A DNA stretch of 64,000 bases from NCBI GenBank assembly GCA_052400625.1, contig JBQTGH010000009.1. One strand, written 5' to 3'. Under the pieces are notes generated by a model, which saw only the letters and a program-made list of their open reading frames with translations, was not told where the DNA came from and ran no database searches. This stretch comes from Thermophagus sp052400625. GTDB taxonomy: Bacteria; Bacteroidota; Bacteroidia; Bacteroidales; Marinilabiliaceae. Numbering within the stretch: the stretch's first letter is position 1; the number at the start of each line of letters is the position of its first letter. A program made the position numbers and the translations under genes. Below, piece by piece: positions 9,240 to 18,116 of the stretch.

Positions 9240-11174
9240 ATGATAAAAATAACACTCCCCGATCAATCGGTGCGTGAATATCCGGAAGGTATCACAGGAG
9301 AAGGTATTGCCCGAGATATCAGTCCTCGGCTGGCAAAAGAGGTGCTGGCCATCACCGTGAATGATCAGTTGTACGATCTTCACCGACCGATCCAAGAAGA
9401 TGCCACCATAAAACTTCATAAATGGGAAGATGATGAAGGGAAACATGCCTTTTGGCATTCCTCGGCCCACCTGATGGCCGAAGCACTGGAAGCCCTCTAT
9501 CCAGGCATTAAATTTGGCATTGGTCCAGCCATTGAAAACGGATTTTATTATGATGTAGATACAGGCGACCGAACGATCAGCGACACCGATCTTCCTGAAA
9601 TTGAGAAGAAGATGCAGGAGCTGGCCCGACAAAAGGAAGTTTATCAACGACGGGAAGTATCCAAAAAAGAAGCTCTTCAATATTTTGAAACAAAAGGAGA
9701 TCCTTATAAAGTGGAGTTACTCTCCGAACTGGAGGATGGCACCATCACCTTTTACGAACAGGGCAATTTCACCGACCTGTGCCGTGGGCCCCACTTGCCT
9801 GACACTTCTCCCATCAAAGCCATCAAACTGCTAAGTATTGCGGGAGCCTATTGGCGTGGCGATGAGAAGCGCAAACAGCTGACCAGGATATACGGCATAT
9901 CTTTCCCGAAACAAAAAATGCTGACAGAATACCTTCAAAAGTTGGAGGAAGCTCAAAAGAGAGATCACCGTAAGCTGGGCAAAGAGTTGGAACTGTTCGC
10001 CTTTTCGCAACGTGTAGGACAGGGATTACCATTGTGGCTTCCCAAGGGTGCCAAACTAAGAGAAAGACTGGAAAATTTCCTCAAGAAGGTTCAGCTACAA
10101 TATGGATACGACCAGGTCATTACGCCCCATATTGGCCAAAAAGAACTTTACGAGACATCCGGTCATTACGCCAAATATGGTGCCGACTCGTTTCAGCCCA
10201 TCAAAACACCGGCCGAAGGGGAAGAATTCTTACTGAAACCGATGAATTGTCCTCATCATTGTGAAATTTACCGAATAAAGCCTCACTCCTACCGAGATCT
10301 TCCGGTACGTCTGGCCGAATTTGGCACCGTTTACCGCTACGAGCAAAGCGGCGAATTACATGGCTTAACCCGAGTGAGGGGATTCACTCAGGATGATGCT
10401 CACATTTTTTGCCGTCCGGATCAATTAAAAGAGGAATTCAAAAAGGTTATCGATATTATCTTTTACATTTTTAAGGCCTTAAAATTTGATGATTATACAG
10501 CCCAAATTTCATTACGTGATCCGGGAAACAAAGAAAAATATATCGGTAGCGATGAAAACTGGGAAAAAGCTGAACAAGCCATCATCGAGGCATGTGAAGA
10601 AAAAGGACTTCAGACCGTAGTAGAAACCGGCGAAGCCGCATTCTATGGACCAAAACTAGACTTCATGGTACGTGATGCGATTGGTCGTAAATGGCAGTTG
10701 GGAACCATTCAGGTGGATTACAATCTTCCCGAGCGGTTTAATCTGGAATACATTGGCAAGGATAACCAACCACATCGCCCCATCATGATCCACCGGGCTC
10801 CTTTTGGAAGTATGGAACGTTTTGTGGCGGTATTAATAGAACATACAGCAGGGAAATTCCCGCTTTGGCTAACTCCCGAGCAGGTAGTCATATTACCTAT
10901 TAGTGAAAAATTCAACGAATACGCGAAAAATGTTTTAAATTTGCTGAATAATTCCGATATTCGCGCTGTAATTGACGACCGTAACGAGAAGATAGGTAAA
11001 AAGATACGCGACAATGAATTAAAACGGATCCCTTACCTGTTGATCGTAGGCGAAAAAGAAGCCGCAGATCATTTGGTCGCAGTACGTCGTCAAGGCGAAG
11101 GGGACAAAGGGGTAATGAGTATTGATCAGTTCATAGAATTTATCCATGAAGAAGAACGAAAAAGTCTCCCCTGA
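9240..11174 (+). CDS. thrS: Threonyl-tRNA synthetase
   Basis: 644 residues, normal length. Cytoplasmic class II synthetase that charges tRNA-Thr and edits Ser-tRNA-Thr. Domains: TGS about 1-62; editing domain with H73xxxH77 (HSSAHLMAEAL) and CRGPHLPD; catalytic core with zinc ligand in MNCPHHCEIYR, motif 2 (YRYEQSGELHGLTRVRGF) and motif 3 (HRAPFGSMERF); anticodon-binding domain from about 545. First gene of a thrS-infC-rpmI-rplT cluster, a conserved order in many bacteria. Start set at 9240 because the promoter covers the earlier frame. Confidence 0.97.
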   Translation: MIKITLPDQSVREYPEGITGEGIARDISPRLAKEVLAITVNDQLYDLHRPIQEDATIKLHKWEDDEGKHAFWHSSAHLMAEALEALYPGIKFGIGPAIENGFYYDVDTGDRTISDTDLPEIEKKMQELARQKEVYQRREVSKKEALQYFETKGDPYKVELLSELEDGTITFYEQGNFTDLCRGPHLPDTSPIKAIKLLSIAGAYWRGDEKRKQLTRIYGISFPKQKMLTEYLQKLEEAQKRDHRKLGKELELFAFSQRVGQGLPLWLPKGAKLRERLENFLKKVQLQYGYDQVITPHIGQKELYETSGHYAKYGADSFQPIKTPAEGEEFLLKPMNCPHHCEIYRIKPHSYRDLPVRLAEFGTVYRYEQSGELHGLTRVRGFTQDDAHIFCRPDQLKEEFKKVIDIIFYIFKALKFDDYTAQISLRDPGNKEKYIGSDENWEKAEQAIIEACEEKGLQTVVETGEAAFYGPKLDFMVRDAIGRKWQLGTIQVDYNLPERFNLEYIGKDNQPHRPIMIHRAPFGSMERFVAVLIEHTAGKFPLWLTPEQVVILPISEKFNEYAKNVLNLLNNSDIRAVIDDRNEKIGKKIRDNELKRIPYLLIVGEKEAADHLVAVRRQGEGDKGVMSIDQFIEFIHEEERKSLP

Positions 11175-11283
11175 CACTTTAAAGAGCAATAAGAAAGATA
11201 GACTTTAAAGCATGAAGTGTTAGCAGACACCAAGCTCTGCAAAACCAAGTTTAATGAAATAAATCAAATGTTTAACTAAATTA

Positions 11284-11301
11284 AAGGAGGGTAAAGATAT
11301 A
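11284..11301 (+). promoter_or_regulatory. Strong Shine-Dalgarno sequence and AUA start of infC
   Basis: AAGGAGGG (11284-11291), then 7 nt, then ATA (11299-11301). No ATG, GTG or TTG occurs in the infC frame between the upstream stop (11260) and codon 11374, while the frame from 11299 encodes the conserved IF-3 N-terminus. Strong SD sequences are uncommon in Bacteroidetes. Confidence 0.7.
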
Positions 11302-11853
11302 GGAAGACCAAGAACACATACCGGACGTCACCAAAAAGATGAACTAAGGTACAGGATAAACCATCAAATAAGAGTGCCACAGGTACGTTTGGTTGGAGAA
11401 AACGTTAACGAACCGGGGATCTATCCGACAAATGAAGCGTTGAAACTGGCAGATCAACAAGAGTTGGATCTGGTAGAAATTTCTCCCAACGCCGACCCGC
11501 CGGTTTGCCGGATTATCGATTATCAAAAGTTTCTCTATCAACAAAAGAAAAGGCAAAAAGAGCAAAAGCAAAAGCTAGCTCAAGTTTCGGTAAAAGAGGT
11601 TAGGTTCGGACCAAATACCGATGATCATGATTACAATTTTAAATTGAAACATGCGGAAAAATTCCTGAAAGAAGGGGACAAGGTGAAAGCATATGTCTTT
11701 TTTAAAGGACGCAGCATCCTGTTTAAGGAAAAAGGCGAAATATTATTGCTGCGCTTGGCTCAGGACCTTGAAGAAGTTGGGAAGGTAGAACAACTCCCTC
11801 GTCTGGAAGGAAAACGAATGACCATGTTTCTTTCACCCAAAAAGAAAAAGTAA
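11299..11853 (+). CDS. infC: Translation initiation factor IF-3 (non-canonical AUA start)
   Basis: 184 residues from AUA. IF-3 binds the 30S subunit and rejects wrong start codons and initiator tRNAs. N-domain: RYRINHQIRV followed by VRLVGENVNEPGIYP and ELDLVEISPNADPPVCRI; linker rich in Lys/Gln; C-domain VKEVRFGPNTDDHDYNFKLKHAEKFL. The conserved RYRIN block lies upstream of the first canonical start (GTG 11374), so the gene must begin earlier; AUA at 11299 with an SD 7 nt upstream fits the usual 15-20 residue basic leader. IF-3 disfavours such starts, giving autoregulation, as with AUU in Escherichia coli infC. Confidence 0.93.
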   Translation: MGRPRTHTGRHQKDELRYRINHQIRVPQVRLVGENVNEPGIYPTNEALKLADQQELDLVEISPNADPPVCRIIDYQKFLYQQKKRQKEQKQKLAQVSVKEVRFGPNTDDHDYNFKLKHAEKFLKEGDKVKAYVFFKGRSILFKEKGEILLLRLAQDLEEVGKVEQLPRLEGKRMTMFLSPKKKK

Positions 11854-11886
11854 TTTGTCATTTTTTATTACCAAATATATAGTAAG

Positions 11887-12084
11887 ATGCCAAAAATGAA
11901 GACCAATTCCAGTGCCAAGAAGCGTTTTGTGTTGACCGGTACAGGAAAAATCAAGCGTAAACACGCTTTCAAAAGTCATATTTTGACGAAAAAATCTAAA
12001 AAAAGAAAACGGAATCTCACCTACTTTGGAGAAGTACATGAGGCCGATCGCAACAATGTAAAGTTGTTACTCGGAATGAAGTAA
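11887..12084 (+). CDS. rpmI: 50S ribosomal protein L35 (bL35)
   Basis: 65 residues, the usual length. The N-terminus MPKMKTNSSAKKRF is diagnostic, followed by the basic KRKHAFKSHILTKKSKKRKR stretch. Structural protein of the large ribosomal subunit. It begins 33 nt after infC and precedes rplT by 110 nt in the conserved infC-rpmI-rplT order. No clear L20-binding pseudoknot was recognised in the 110 nt gap, though I could not fold it. Confidence 0.97.
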   Translation: MPKMKTNSSAKKRFVLTGTGKIKRKHAFKSHILTKKSKKRKRNLTYFGEVHEADRNNVKLLLGMK

Positions 12085-12194
12085 TTTCCCGATTTTCTTT
12101 AAAGATTAAAAAAAAATTATTTTAACAAACCTGAATGACTTAGCAGTAAAGATCCTCAAAAAGGACGCTAACCATTCGAAAAAACAGTAGAATC

Positions 12195-12548
12195 ATGCCA
12201 AGATCAGTAAATGCTGTTGCTTCAAGAGCAAGAAGAAAAAAGGTGATGAAACTCACCAAAGGTTATTTTGGCCGTCGCAAAAACGTATGGACCGTTGCCA
12301 AAAATGCCTGGGAAAAAGCAATGCTTTATTCCTATCGCGACCGTAAAGCTAAAAAGAGAAACTTCAGATCTCTCTGGATTCAGCGTATTAATGCTGCTGC
12401 ACGTCTCGAAGGCATCTCCTATAGTCGCCTGATGGGACTTATGAAACAGCAAAACATAGATATCAATCGCAAAGTTCTGGCCGACCTGGCAGTGAATCAC
12501 CCGGAGGCTTTCAAAGCAGTCGTAAAAAAAGCAATGAGTAAGAACTAA
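12195..12548 (+). CDS. rplT: 50S ribosomal protein L20 (bL20)
   Basis: 117 residues. MPRSVNAVASRARRKKVMKL, then GYFGRRKNVW, RDRKAKKRNFRSLWIQRINA and YSRLMGLMKQQ are family signatures. Needed early in 50S assembly; binds 23S rRNA with its long basic N-terminal helix. Last gene of the thrS cluster, ending 20 nt before a strong terminator. Confidence 0.98.
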   Translation: MPRSVNAVASRARRKKVMKLTKGYFGRRKNVWTVAKNAWEKAMLYSYRDRKAKKRNFRSLWIQRINAAARLEGISYSRLMGLMKQQNIDINRKVLADLAVNHPEAFKAVVKKAMSKN

Positions 12549-12568
12549 GCATTTCAGATAATTTTTTC

Positions 12569-12605
12569 AAAAAAGCCGTATCAATTCATTTTGATACGGC
12601 TTTTT
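12569..12605. terminator. Bidirectional intrinsic terminator after rplT and queF
   Basis: Stem GCCGTATCAA / TTGATACGGC with a 6 nt loop, flanked by an A-run on the left and a T-run on the right, so it works on both strands. It separates rplT (plus) from the convergent queF end (minus) at 12676. Confidence 0.9.
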
Positions 12606-12675
12606 ATTTATGCGACCATCCTATCTTGGTCTCAATTCTATAAAAAAATAAATTACACCTCCTACCCCCCAAAGG

Positions 12676-13548
12676 TTATTGCCGCAGCAACTTATCCGTC
12701 AGACAGTGAGCGTCGCCCAAATATTGAGGTAAAAGATCCGGGTGACTCGCCCTTACCGGACAAATGTCAATTCCTCCCCGCCTAGTATAAATACATGCCA
12801 CCATCAATTGATCAGGCGAAAAACGATCCCATAATCTTTTAAAAATCATTTCACAAATCTCTTCATGAAAATGATTTTCATTTCGAATAGAAACCAAATA
12901 TTTCAATAATCCAGTTTTATCCGGCATCTCCGCACCTTTAAAAAATATAAATGCGCTGCCCCAATCAGGCTGAAATGTCACCTTACAATTGCTCCGCAAA
13001 AGATTAGTAGCCACTTTAAGTCCAGTGTTGGATAATTCCGAATCGGTAATAAGCAGCCCCGGATCTTCTGTGAATTGAGAATATACGGCCCTTTCCATTC
13101 CGTCTAGATCTTCAAGAAACACATATTCCGCAAAATCAAATTGATGACACGGCTGATTAGTAAAGAAATGCAAGTTGATGGAAGTCTTCAACACTTCTTC
13201 AAGGTCTCGATGAATAATATCCAATACCATCTTCACCCCTTCTCTGGGCGAAGCGCCAAACCGCTCCATATTGAGCGAATTAAGGTACAATTTCAGGGAT
13301 TTACTCTCTACCAAAAAAGGACTGTCGGCAGAATATACTACTTTAAGAAGACCGGTTACAGGAAGCCCATTTTGGGTGAGAAAGCTTAATTCGTAGGCAT
13401 GCCAGACGTCAACCCCCACAAATGGTAAACTTTCGTCTCTAAGCCCGTATTGTTGACGATTAAGATGACGTGGGACGGGCACCAAAACCTCCGGTGCATA
13501 TTGCTTCGGGTATTTCGTTGGCTTACCAAGAAATTTTCCTTCATCCAT
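12676..13548 (-). CDS. queF: NADPH-dependent 7-cyano-7-deazaguanine reductase, long (two-domain) form
   Basis: 290 residues. Reduces preQ0 to preQ1 in the queuosine pathway (cytoplasm). QueF signature ESKSLKLYLNS at 81-91 and the catalytic NCKVTFQPDWGS block with Cys188 and Asp195; IYTRRGGIDICP near the C-terminus. Length and domain order fit the E. coli-type tandem T-fold form. Third gene after queC and queE on the minus strand (42 nt gap to queE), so the operon provides the CDG-to-preQ1 steps; queD is not in the window. A second, short QueF-family gene is at 45.4 kb. Confidence 0.95.
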   Translation of the reverse strand: MDEGKFLGKPTKYPKQYAPEVLVPVPRHLNRQQYGLRDESLPFVGVDVWHAYELSFLTQNGLPVTGLLKVVYSADSPFLVESKSLKLYLNSLNMERFGASPREGVKMVLDIIHRDLEEVLKTSINLHFFTNQPCHQFDFAEYVFLEDLDGMERAVYSQFTEDPGLLITDSELSNTGLKVATNLLRSNCKVTFQPDWGSAFIFFKGAEMPDKTGLLKYLVSIRNENHFHEEICEMIFKRLWDRFSPDQLMVACIYTRRGGIDICPVRASHPDLLPQYLGDAHCLTDKLLRQ

Positions 13549-13589
13549 AATTCAATGCTTTTATATGCGTCTGCAACAATAAACTCGTC

Positions 13590-14447
13590 CTAAACACCTG
13601 CCCCTGCGCCAAACAAATCTATATGCATTCGAGGTGCAAAGCGCCATCCGTTTTTTATGGCCATTTCTACTACCATTTTGGAAGTAGTAATCAATTCCTT
13701 TGCATTTGCACCCAGGGGCATCAGCAAGATATCTTCCGGTTGCCAATGCGCAAGATGCGCAAGAAAATCATTTTTTATTTCTGAAAAATCATTAGTCTGG
13801 CCTATGACAAACTTAAGCTGGAAATCTTTCCCTGTATCTCTGCAATAATTGATAAACCTTTGCAGTACTTCAATATTTTTCCGTTTCTGAGCGTGATAAA
13901 TGAGAGGTCCGGATTGTCTGAGCTTATAATGCTTCATTTTCGCACCGGACGGATTGGAATTGGATAGTTTTGGAGAAATACTAAAAAGGTCAATATACTG
14001 CGCAAAATCTTCATCGAAAAGTGTTCCATTGGTTTCTACAGACAGATGTAAATGTTCCTTTTCCTTCAACCTTTTACATAGAACCTCCAATGCATTGTGC
14101 TGAAGAAAAGGTTCGCCCCCACTGATGACGACATGCCTCATGTCTCCCAGGTTTTGATGGACCAGAGCAGCAACGTCATCTGTTTCCGCCAACAATTGAT
14201 TATCAGTATTAAATGAAGCATAGGGTGTGTCACAACGACAGAAGGAACCGTCAGGAAGCGTCCAGATACATCTCAAATTACAACCGGACAACCGTATAAA
14301 CAAAGAAGGTATCCCGGCCCATTTTCCCTCTCCCTGGATGGTCCCCGGTATGGACAATCCTGTGGCCGGGGGTTTCGATAAAGGATGGCCAAATTTATCT
14401 TTAGTAATTGGAAAAACCCCTTCACCAGCCAAGACTAATTTACTCAT
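13590..14447 (-). CDS. queE: 7-carboxy-7-deazaguanine synthase (radical SAM)
   Basis: 285 residues. Converts 6-carboxytetrahydropterin to 7-carboxy-7-deazaguanine using a [4Fe-4S] cluster and SAM. Family marks: PGTIQGEGKWAGIPSLFIR, VVISGGEPFLQ, LSVETNGTL and SISPKLSNS. The cluster motif is unusual: C56-X3-C60-X9-C70-X1-C72 before DTPY, instead of CX3CX2C; about nine residues (TLPDGSFCR) are inserted before the last Cys. Overlaps queC by 4 nt (ATGA), so translation is probably coupled. Confidence 0.93.
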   Translation of the reverse strand: MSKLVLAGEGVFPITKDKFGHPLSKPPATGLSIPGTIQGEGKWAGIPSLFIRLSGCNLRCIWTLPDGSFCRCDTPYASFNTDNQLLAETDDVAALVHQNLGDMRHVVISGGEPFLQHNALEVLCKRLKEKEHLHLSVETNGTLFDEDFAQYIDLFSISPKLSNSNPSGAKMKHYKLRQSGPLIYHAQKRKNIEVLQRFINYCRDTGKDFQLKFVIGQTNDFSEIKNDFLAHLAHWQPEDILLMPLGANAKELITTSKMVVEMAIKNGWRFAPRMHIDLFGAGAGV

Positions 14448-15115
14448 ACTGTCAGTGCTTTATCTTCAACACCGGCTTCCGCAAACGCTTTGGCTCTTAA
14501 AAGGCAGCTATCACAAGTGCCACAAGGTTTTTCTCCGCCCCGGTAACAACTCCAGGTCAGATGGAAAGGCACTCCCAGTTGTTGGCCCAGACGAATCTCA
14601 TCTGCTTTCGTTTTGTAAACAAACGGTGCATGAATACGTAAAGGACGATTTTTCTCGGCCCCCATAACAGTTCCCTTGTTTATGGCCTTTTCCATAGACT
14701 CAATAAACTCTGCCCTACAATCCACATAACCTGAATAATCGACCTGACTAACACCAATGAAAATATCCTGAGCATCTATTGCCTCGGCATAAGAGGCGGC
14801 TACCGACAGAAATATCATATTCCGTGCGGGTACATAAGTATCCGGGATGTCCTCGCGATCTACATTCCCATCCTCTACAATTTGAGTACGATCGGTCAAA
14901 GACGAACCGCCCCATTGATCCAGCTTCATGGAAACCACTTGGTGTTCTGTAACACTAGCCTCTTCAGCAATAGCTTTAGCAGCCTTTAGTTCTCTGGCAT
15001 GTCGCTGCCCATAATCAAAAGAGAGGACATATAGATCAAAGCCTTTCGATTTTGCCAAATATAGTGCAACCGCACTATCCAAGCCTCCAGAAAGTAATAC
15101 AACAGCTTTTTTCAT
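14444..15115 (-). CDS. queC: 7-cyano-7-deazaguanine synthase
   Basis: 223 residues. ATP-dependent conversion of CDG to preQ0. PP-loop SGGLDS at 9-14, SFDYGQRHARE, VPARNMIFLS, and the zinc site CYRGGEKPCGTCDSCLLR near the C-terminus. First gene of queC-queE-queF. The 413 nt upstream hold a possible minus-strand -7 element (15397-15404) but no riboswitch I can identify. Confidence 0.96.
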   Translation of the reverse strand: MKKAVVLLSGGLDSAVALYLAKSKGFDLYVLSFDYGQRHARELKAAKAIAEEASVTEHQVVSMKLDQWGGSSLTDRTQIVEDGNVDREDIPDTYVPARNMIFLSVAASYAEAIDAQDIFIGVSQVDYSGYVDCRAEFIESMEKAINKGTVMGAEKNRPLRIHAPFVYKTKADEIRLGQQLGVPFHLTWSCYRGGEKPCGTCDSCLLRAKAFAEAGVEDKALTV

Positions 15116-15528
15116 TTCTAAAACATTTGGTTAATTAATGAGTCCCCGAGACAATCTGTATGGTTAAAAACCAGGACGAACTCTAAAAATGATAAAAGCC
15201 ACAAAAACAACAAAAGGGAAACCAATCCGACAACAAAACAGAGGAGTCAATAGAAACAGAATAGAAAAAACCTTATTTTGATGAATTTACCGGCTTCGCC
15301 GAAAAACACCAAACAGGCATTTTTGCACATGTATTCCACGGCCCATAGTTTTGTTTATAGACAGGATGGTTTCGAACTGTCTTTGGGTTTCGATCGCAAA
15401 GATACTAAATTTCGTACCCCAATGGATGAGATTCGGTCGAAAATGTGCATTTTTGCATAATTAACAAGACATCAAAAAGAAGTTCAAAATTCAGGTTTCC
15501 AAAACTCTAATCTAAATACGCCCATAAA
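15116..15528. other. Intergenic region between queC and the deacylase gene
   Basis: 413 nt without a supportable gene. CAAAGATA at 15397-15404 reads TATCTTTG on the minus strand, a -7 match that would give queC a leader of about 275 nt. GCATTTTTGCA occurs twice (near 15318 and 15449) as a direct repeat. A preQ1-type riboswitch was looked for and not recognised. Confidence 0.35.
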
Positions 15529-16833
15529 GTGAAAGAAAAACATTTCATTACTATAAGGTTTATCGTATTTTTTGGTCTTTTAAAAAGCACAAGACAATAT
15601 TTTCATAGTCTCCCAAAAGAATCGGAACAAGGAATAACATTTTGCCTTAGTCGTGTTCGATTCATGTATTTTTTGATACTTTCCGCGTTGTCAAATTACA
15701 TTACCCCGTTAAACGCTCAAGAATCGCAAGGTGAAATACCTCCACCTCAACAAGATGTGACTGTATTATACCACCATGGGATTGTAATTCCTCACCATGC
15801 CAATATGATCTATTTTTTAAATGACTACTCCCGCGGTGTGGAAATCAATTATGGTTTACTGAAATTTGAGTCCGATGGATGGCAACAATATTATAACTTC
15901 CCCGAAGCTGGCATAGGTTTATTTTATAATTCATATGGCAATCCTGATATTTACGGCCAAGGCATAGCGGTGTTTCCCTATCTTCATTTTCCCATAATAA
16001 GAACTTCCAAATTTTCTCTAAAAAATAAGGTAGCCATGGGAATTGGATACACCAATAAACCCTTCGATTATAAAGAAAACCCGTGGAATCAGATTTTTGG
16101 TGCCCATTTAAATGTGTATGTCGGTTTTGGATTATACACGGGCTATCGCATTCTGGATAACTGGTCAATTTATGGGTCTGCATCGTTGAACCATATGTCC
16201 AACGGCGCTCTGCGAAAACCCAACAATGGAATAAATACCCTGACATTTAGCATTGGAACCCGATATCATTTTCAGAAAGAACTTTTACCGGATTTAAAAA
16301 AAATTCCGGCACCCCCATCCAATGCAAGAGACTTTCAGGTATTCATAAATTACGGACGAAGCCAGGCCAACGATTACAATTTCAACATTTATTCGTCCGG
16401 CAGCTTAACGATCAATCATTTATGGTACCGATCGGCTAAGTCAGCCTGGAGTGCAGGTATTGACGTTCTTTATTTTGGTGCAGCACCATATGCTTATCCT
16501 GATAATAATGAGTATATTACGCACAGTCACAGAATGTTTTATGGCCTATTTGGAGGACGCCATTGGATAATGGGCAAAACATCTCTCTTTGCACAGGTTG
16601 GTGTTTACCTATATTCTTATATTGACCCTCCTCAGCCAGTATATCCCCGGCTGGGGATTAGACGTCAAATCACGGAACGTTTGCTATTTAACTTCAGTGT
16701 CAAAGCAAGTTTTTTCCGGTCAGAATTCATTGAGATAGGACTGGGATACAGAATCCCATATAAGAGAAATATCCTGTGGATTATTAACCATAGAAGAACA
16801 ATGATCAATCAACTTTGTCTAAAAATGATTTAG
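15529..16833 (+). CDS. Acyloxyacyl hydrolase / PagL-like lipid A 3-O-deacylase (outer membrane)
   Basis: 434 residues from GTG; an ATG at 15664 (residue 46) starts a cleaner signal peptide ending at PLNAQ and may be the true start. Residues about 75-250 match the PagL-like family: 8-strand barrel segments and the catalytic His-Ser pair H222-M-S224-N-G. PagL removes the 3-O acyl chain from lipid A in the outer membrane. The extra C-terminal part (260-430) is a second beta-rich barrel-like region, longer than classical PagL (about 170 residues). Followed after 12 nt by the GIN lipoprotein gene. Confidence 0.75.
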   Translation: MKEKHFITIRFIVFFGLLKSTRQYFHSLPKESEQGITFCLSRVRFMYFLILSALSNYITPLNAQESQGEIPPPQQDVTVLYHHGIVIPHHANMIYFLNDYSRGVEINYGLLKFESDGWQQYYNFPEAGIGLFYNSYGNPDIYGQGIAVFPYLHFPIIRTSKFSLKNKVAMGIGYTNKPFDYKENPWNQIFGAHLNVYVGFGLYTGYRILDNWSIYGSASLNHMSNGALRKPNNGINTLTFSIGTRYHFQKELLPDLKKIPAPPSNARDFQVFINYGRSQANDYNFNIYSSGSLTINHLWYRSAKSAWSAGIDVLYFGAAPYAYPDNNEYITHSHRMFYGLFGGRHWIMGKTSLFAQVGVYLYSYIDPPQPVYPRLGIRRQITERLLFNFSVKASFFRSEFIEIGLGYRIPYKRNILWIINHRRTMINQLCLKMI

Positions 16834-16845
16834 ATCTTGAATATT

Positions 16846-17652
16846 ATGTCAAAAGAATCAAAAAATAAAACGACAAAATTTAAAGTGGTCCGAAAGGATC
16901 TCATCAATCGTTTATTCATTTCTCTGACCCCCTTAATAACCCTAATATTAGGTGCATGTGATTATACCGATGCGTTATCAAAAACAGGCGAGATAACAAC
17001 CAAAAAATTTTCGGTAGATGCTTTTGACCAAGTAATAATTGAAACTTCGGTGCAGTTGGTACTAGCCAATGACACCATTATGAGTGCAAAGGCTGAAGGG
17101 CTTGATTTTATATTACCACGTCTCGAACTTAATCAGGATGGCAAAACACTAATAATTGAATCGAAAGGCGCAATAGGTTTTCGAAAGGAACAGATGCCCC
17201 GCCTCCTTCTTTCAGCCCCCAATAAGCTTCTAATCACATCCAATTTCCCCGCAGAAATATCTACCCTCGACACGCTCTCCATCGAACAATTATCCATTTT
17301 GGTGAATGGGCGCGGCACTTTCACACAATGCAATATGCTGGTGAATGCAGAAATGATTTCGATTTCCATATACGGCAGCAACGTTGGCAATCATATTTTT
17401 AAAGGTAAGGCAGATAAATTGCACGTCGTAGCCGAAGGATTATCAAGTGTTAACGCATCAGCAATGGAAACCAAGGAAGTTAAATATATTCAAAGGTCAG
17501 TGAATAATTCATATGTGAAAGCCGAGGAACAACTCTATGTAGAGATCGCTTCTTCCGGAAATCTTTACTATTATGGCTCCCCAGACACCACAATAATAAA
17601 AGGAGAAACATTATATGAAGTGGATTTGGGGAGAGTCATTCATGCCGACTAG
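16846..17652 (+). CDS. Lipoprotein with GIN domain (DUF2807, putative adhesin head)
   Basis: 268 residues from ATG 16846; a TTG three codons upstream is less likely. Hydrophobic leader with lipobox LILGAC, then FSVDAFDQVIIETSVQLVLA, the typical start of the DUF2807 'head GIN' beta-helix fold common in Bacteroidetes envelope proteins. Function of this family is unsettled. It follows the deacylase gene by 12 nt and so is cotranscribed with it, and converges on the Rrf2 regulator gene with a 4 nt gap. Confidence 0.75.
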   Translation: MSKESKNKTTKFKVVRKDLINRLFISLTPLITLILGACDYTDALSKTGEITTKKFSVDAFDQVIIETSVQLVLANDTIMSAKAEGLDFILPRLELNQDGKTLIIESKGAIGFRKEQMPRLLLSAPNKLLITSNFPAEISTLDTLSIEQLSILVNGRGTFTQCNMLVNAEMISISIYGSNVGNHIFKGKADKLHVVAEGLSSVNASAMETKEVKYIQRSVNNSYVKAEEQLYVEIASSGNLYYYGSPDTTIIKGETLYEVDLGRVIHAD

Positions 17653-17656
17653 CCGA

Positions 17657-18103
17657 TCAGTCTTCCTTAACGACTGACACATTGGCTATTTTTTCCAGTT
17701 CAACCTGCTTGTCGAGTAAATCCTGCAAGGTGCTAGATTTAAAATAATTGACAATTAAGTCATTCAATTTTTCCCAAAATAGCTTAGCCGCGCAAAAGCT
17801 TTCCCGATTGCATTTATAGTTCATCAGACAATCGGTAATACATATTCCGGGCTCAAAAGCGTTATAGATATCCAAAATAGCAATTTCAGATGCCGATTTA
17901 GCCAGAATGTATCCACTCTTTTTGCCTTTCACATTGGTAATAAGGCCGGAAACTTTAAGCGCATAGATAATATGATCAAGATATTTGTTGGATAGATTTT
18001 GCCTTTTTGCAATTTCTTTCTGAAAGATACCGTTGTTTTCAGTTTCCCTGGCAATTTCAATCATTGCCCTAAGGCCATATCTTGTTTTGGTATTAAATTT
18101 CAA
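17657..18103 (-). CDS. Rrf2-family transcriptional regulator with four Cys
   Basis: 148 residues from TTG 18103 (KFNTKTRYGLRAMIEIA is the usual Rrf2 N-terminus); a longer frame from ATG 18157 adds 18 atypical residues and overlaps the upstream gene. Winged helix about 1-60 with the recognition region NLSNKYLDHII; then C88, C92, C98 and C104, the spacing of [Fe-S]-sensing Rrf2 proteins (IscR/NsrR type use three Cys). Last gene of the YceI/porin group, suggesting it controls that group in response to redox, NO or iron-sulfur status. Confidence 0.85.
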   Translation of the reverse strand: MKFNTKTRYGLRAMIEIARETENNGIFQKEIAKRQNLSNKYLDHIIYALKVSGLITNVKGKKSGYILAKSASEIAILDIYNAFEPGICITDCLMNYKCNRESFCAAKLFWEKLNDLIVNYFKSSTLQDLLDKQVELEKIANVSVVKED

Positions 18104-18116
18104 AATAAAGTGTATT

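Noticed and set aside
15116..15528. Possible preQ1 riboswitch before queC
   Set aside because: No aptamer-like A-rich tail and stem arrangement could be recognised; only a possible -7 element.
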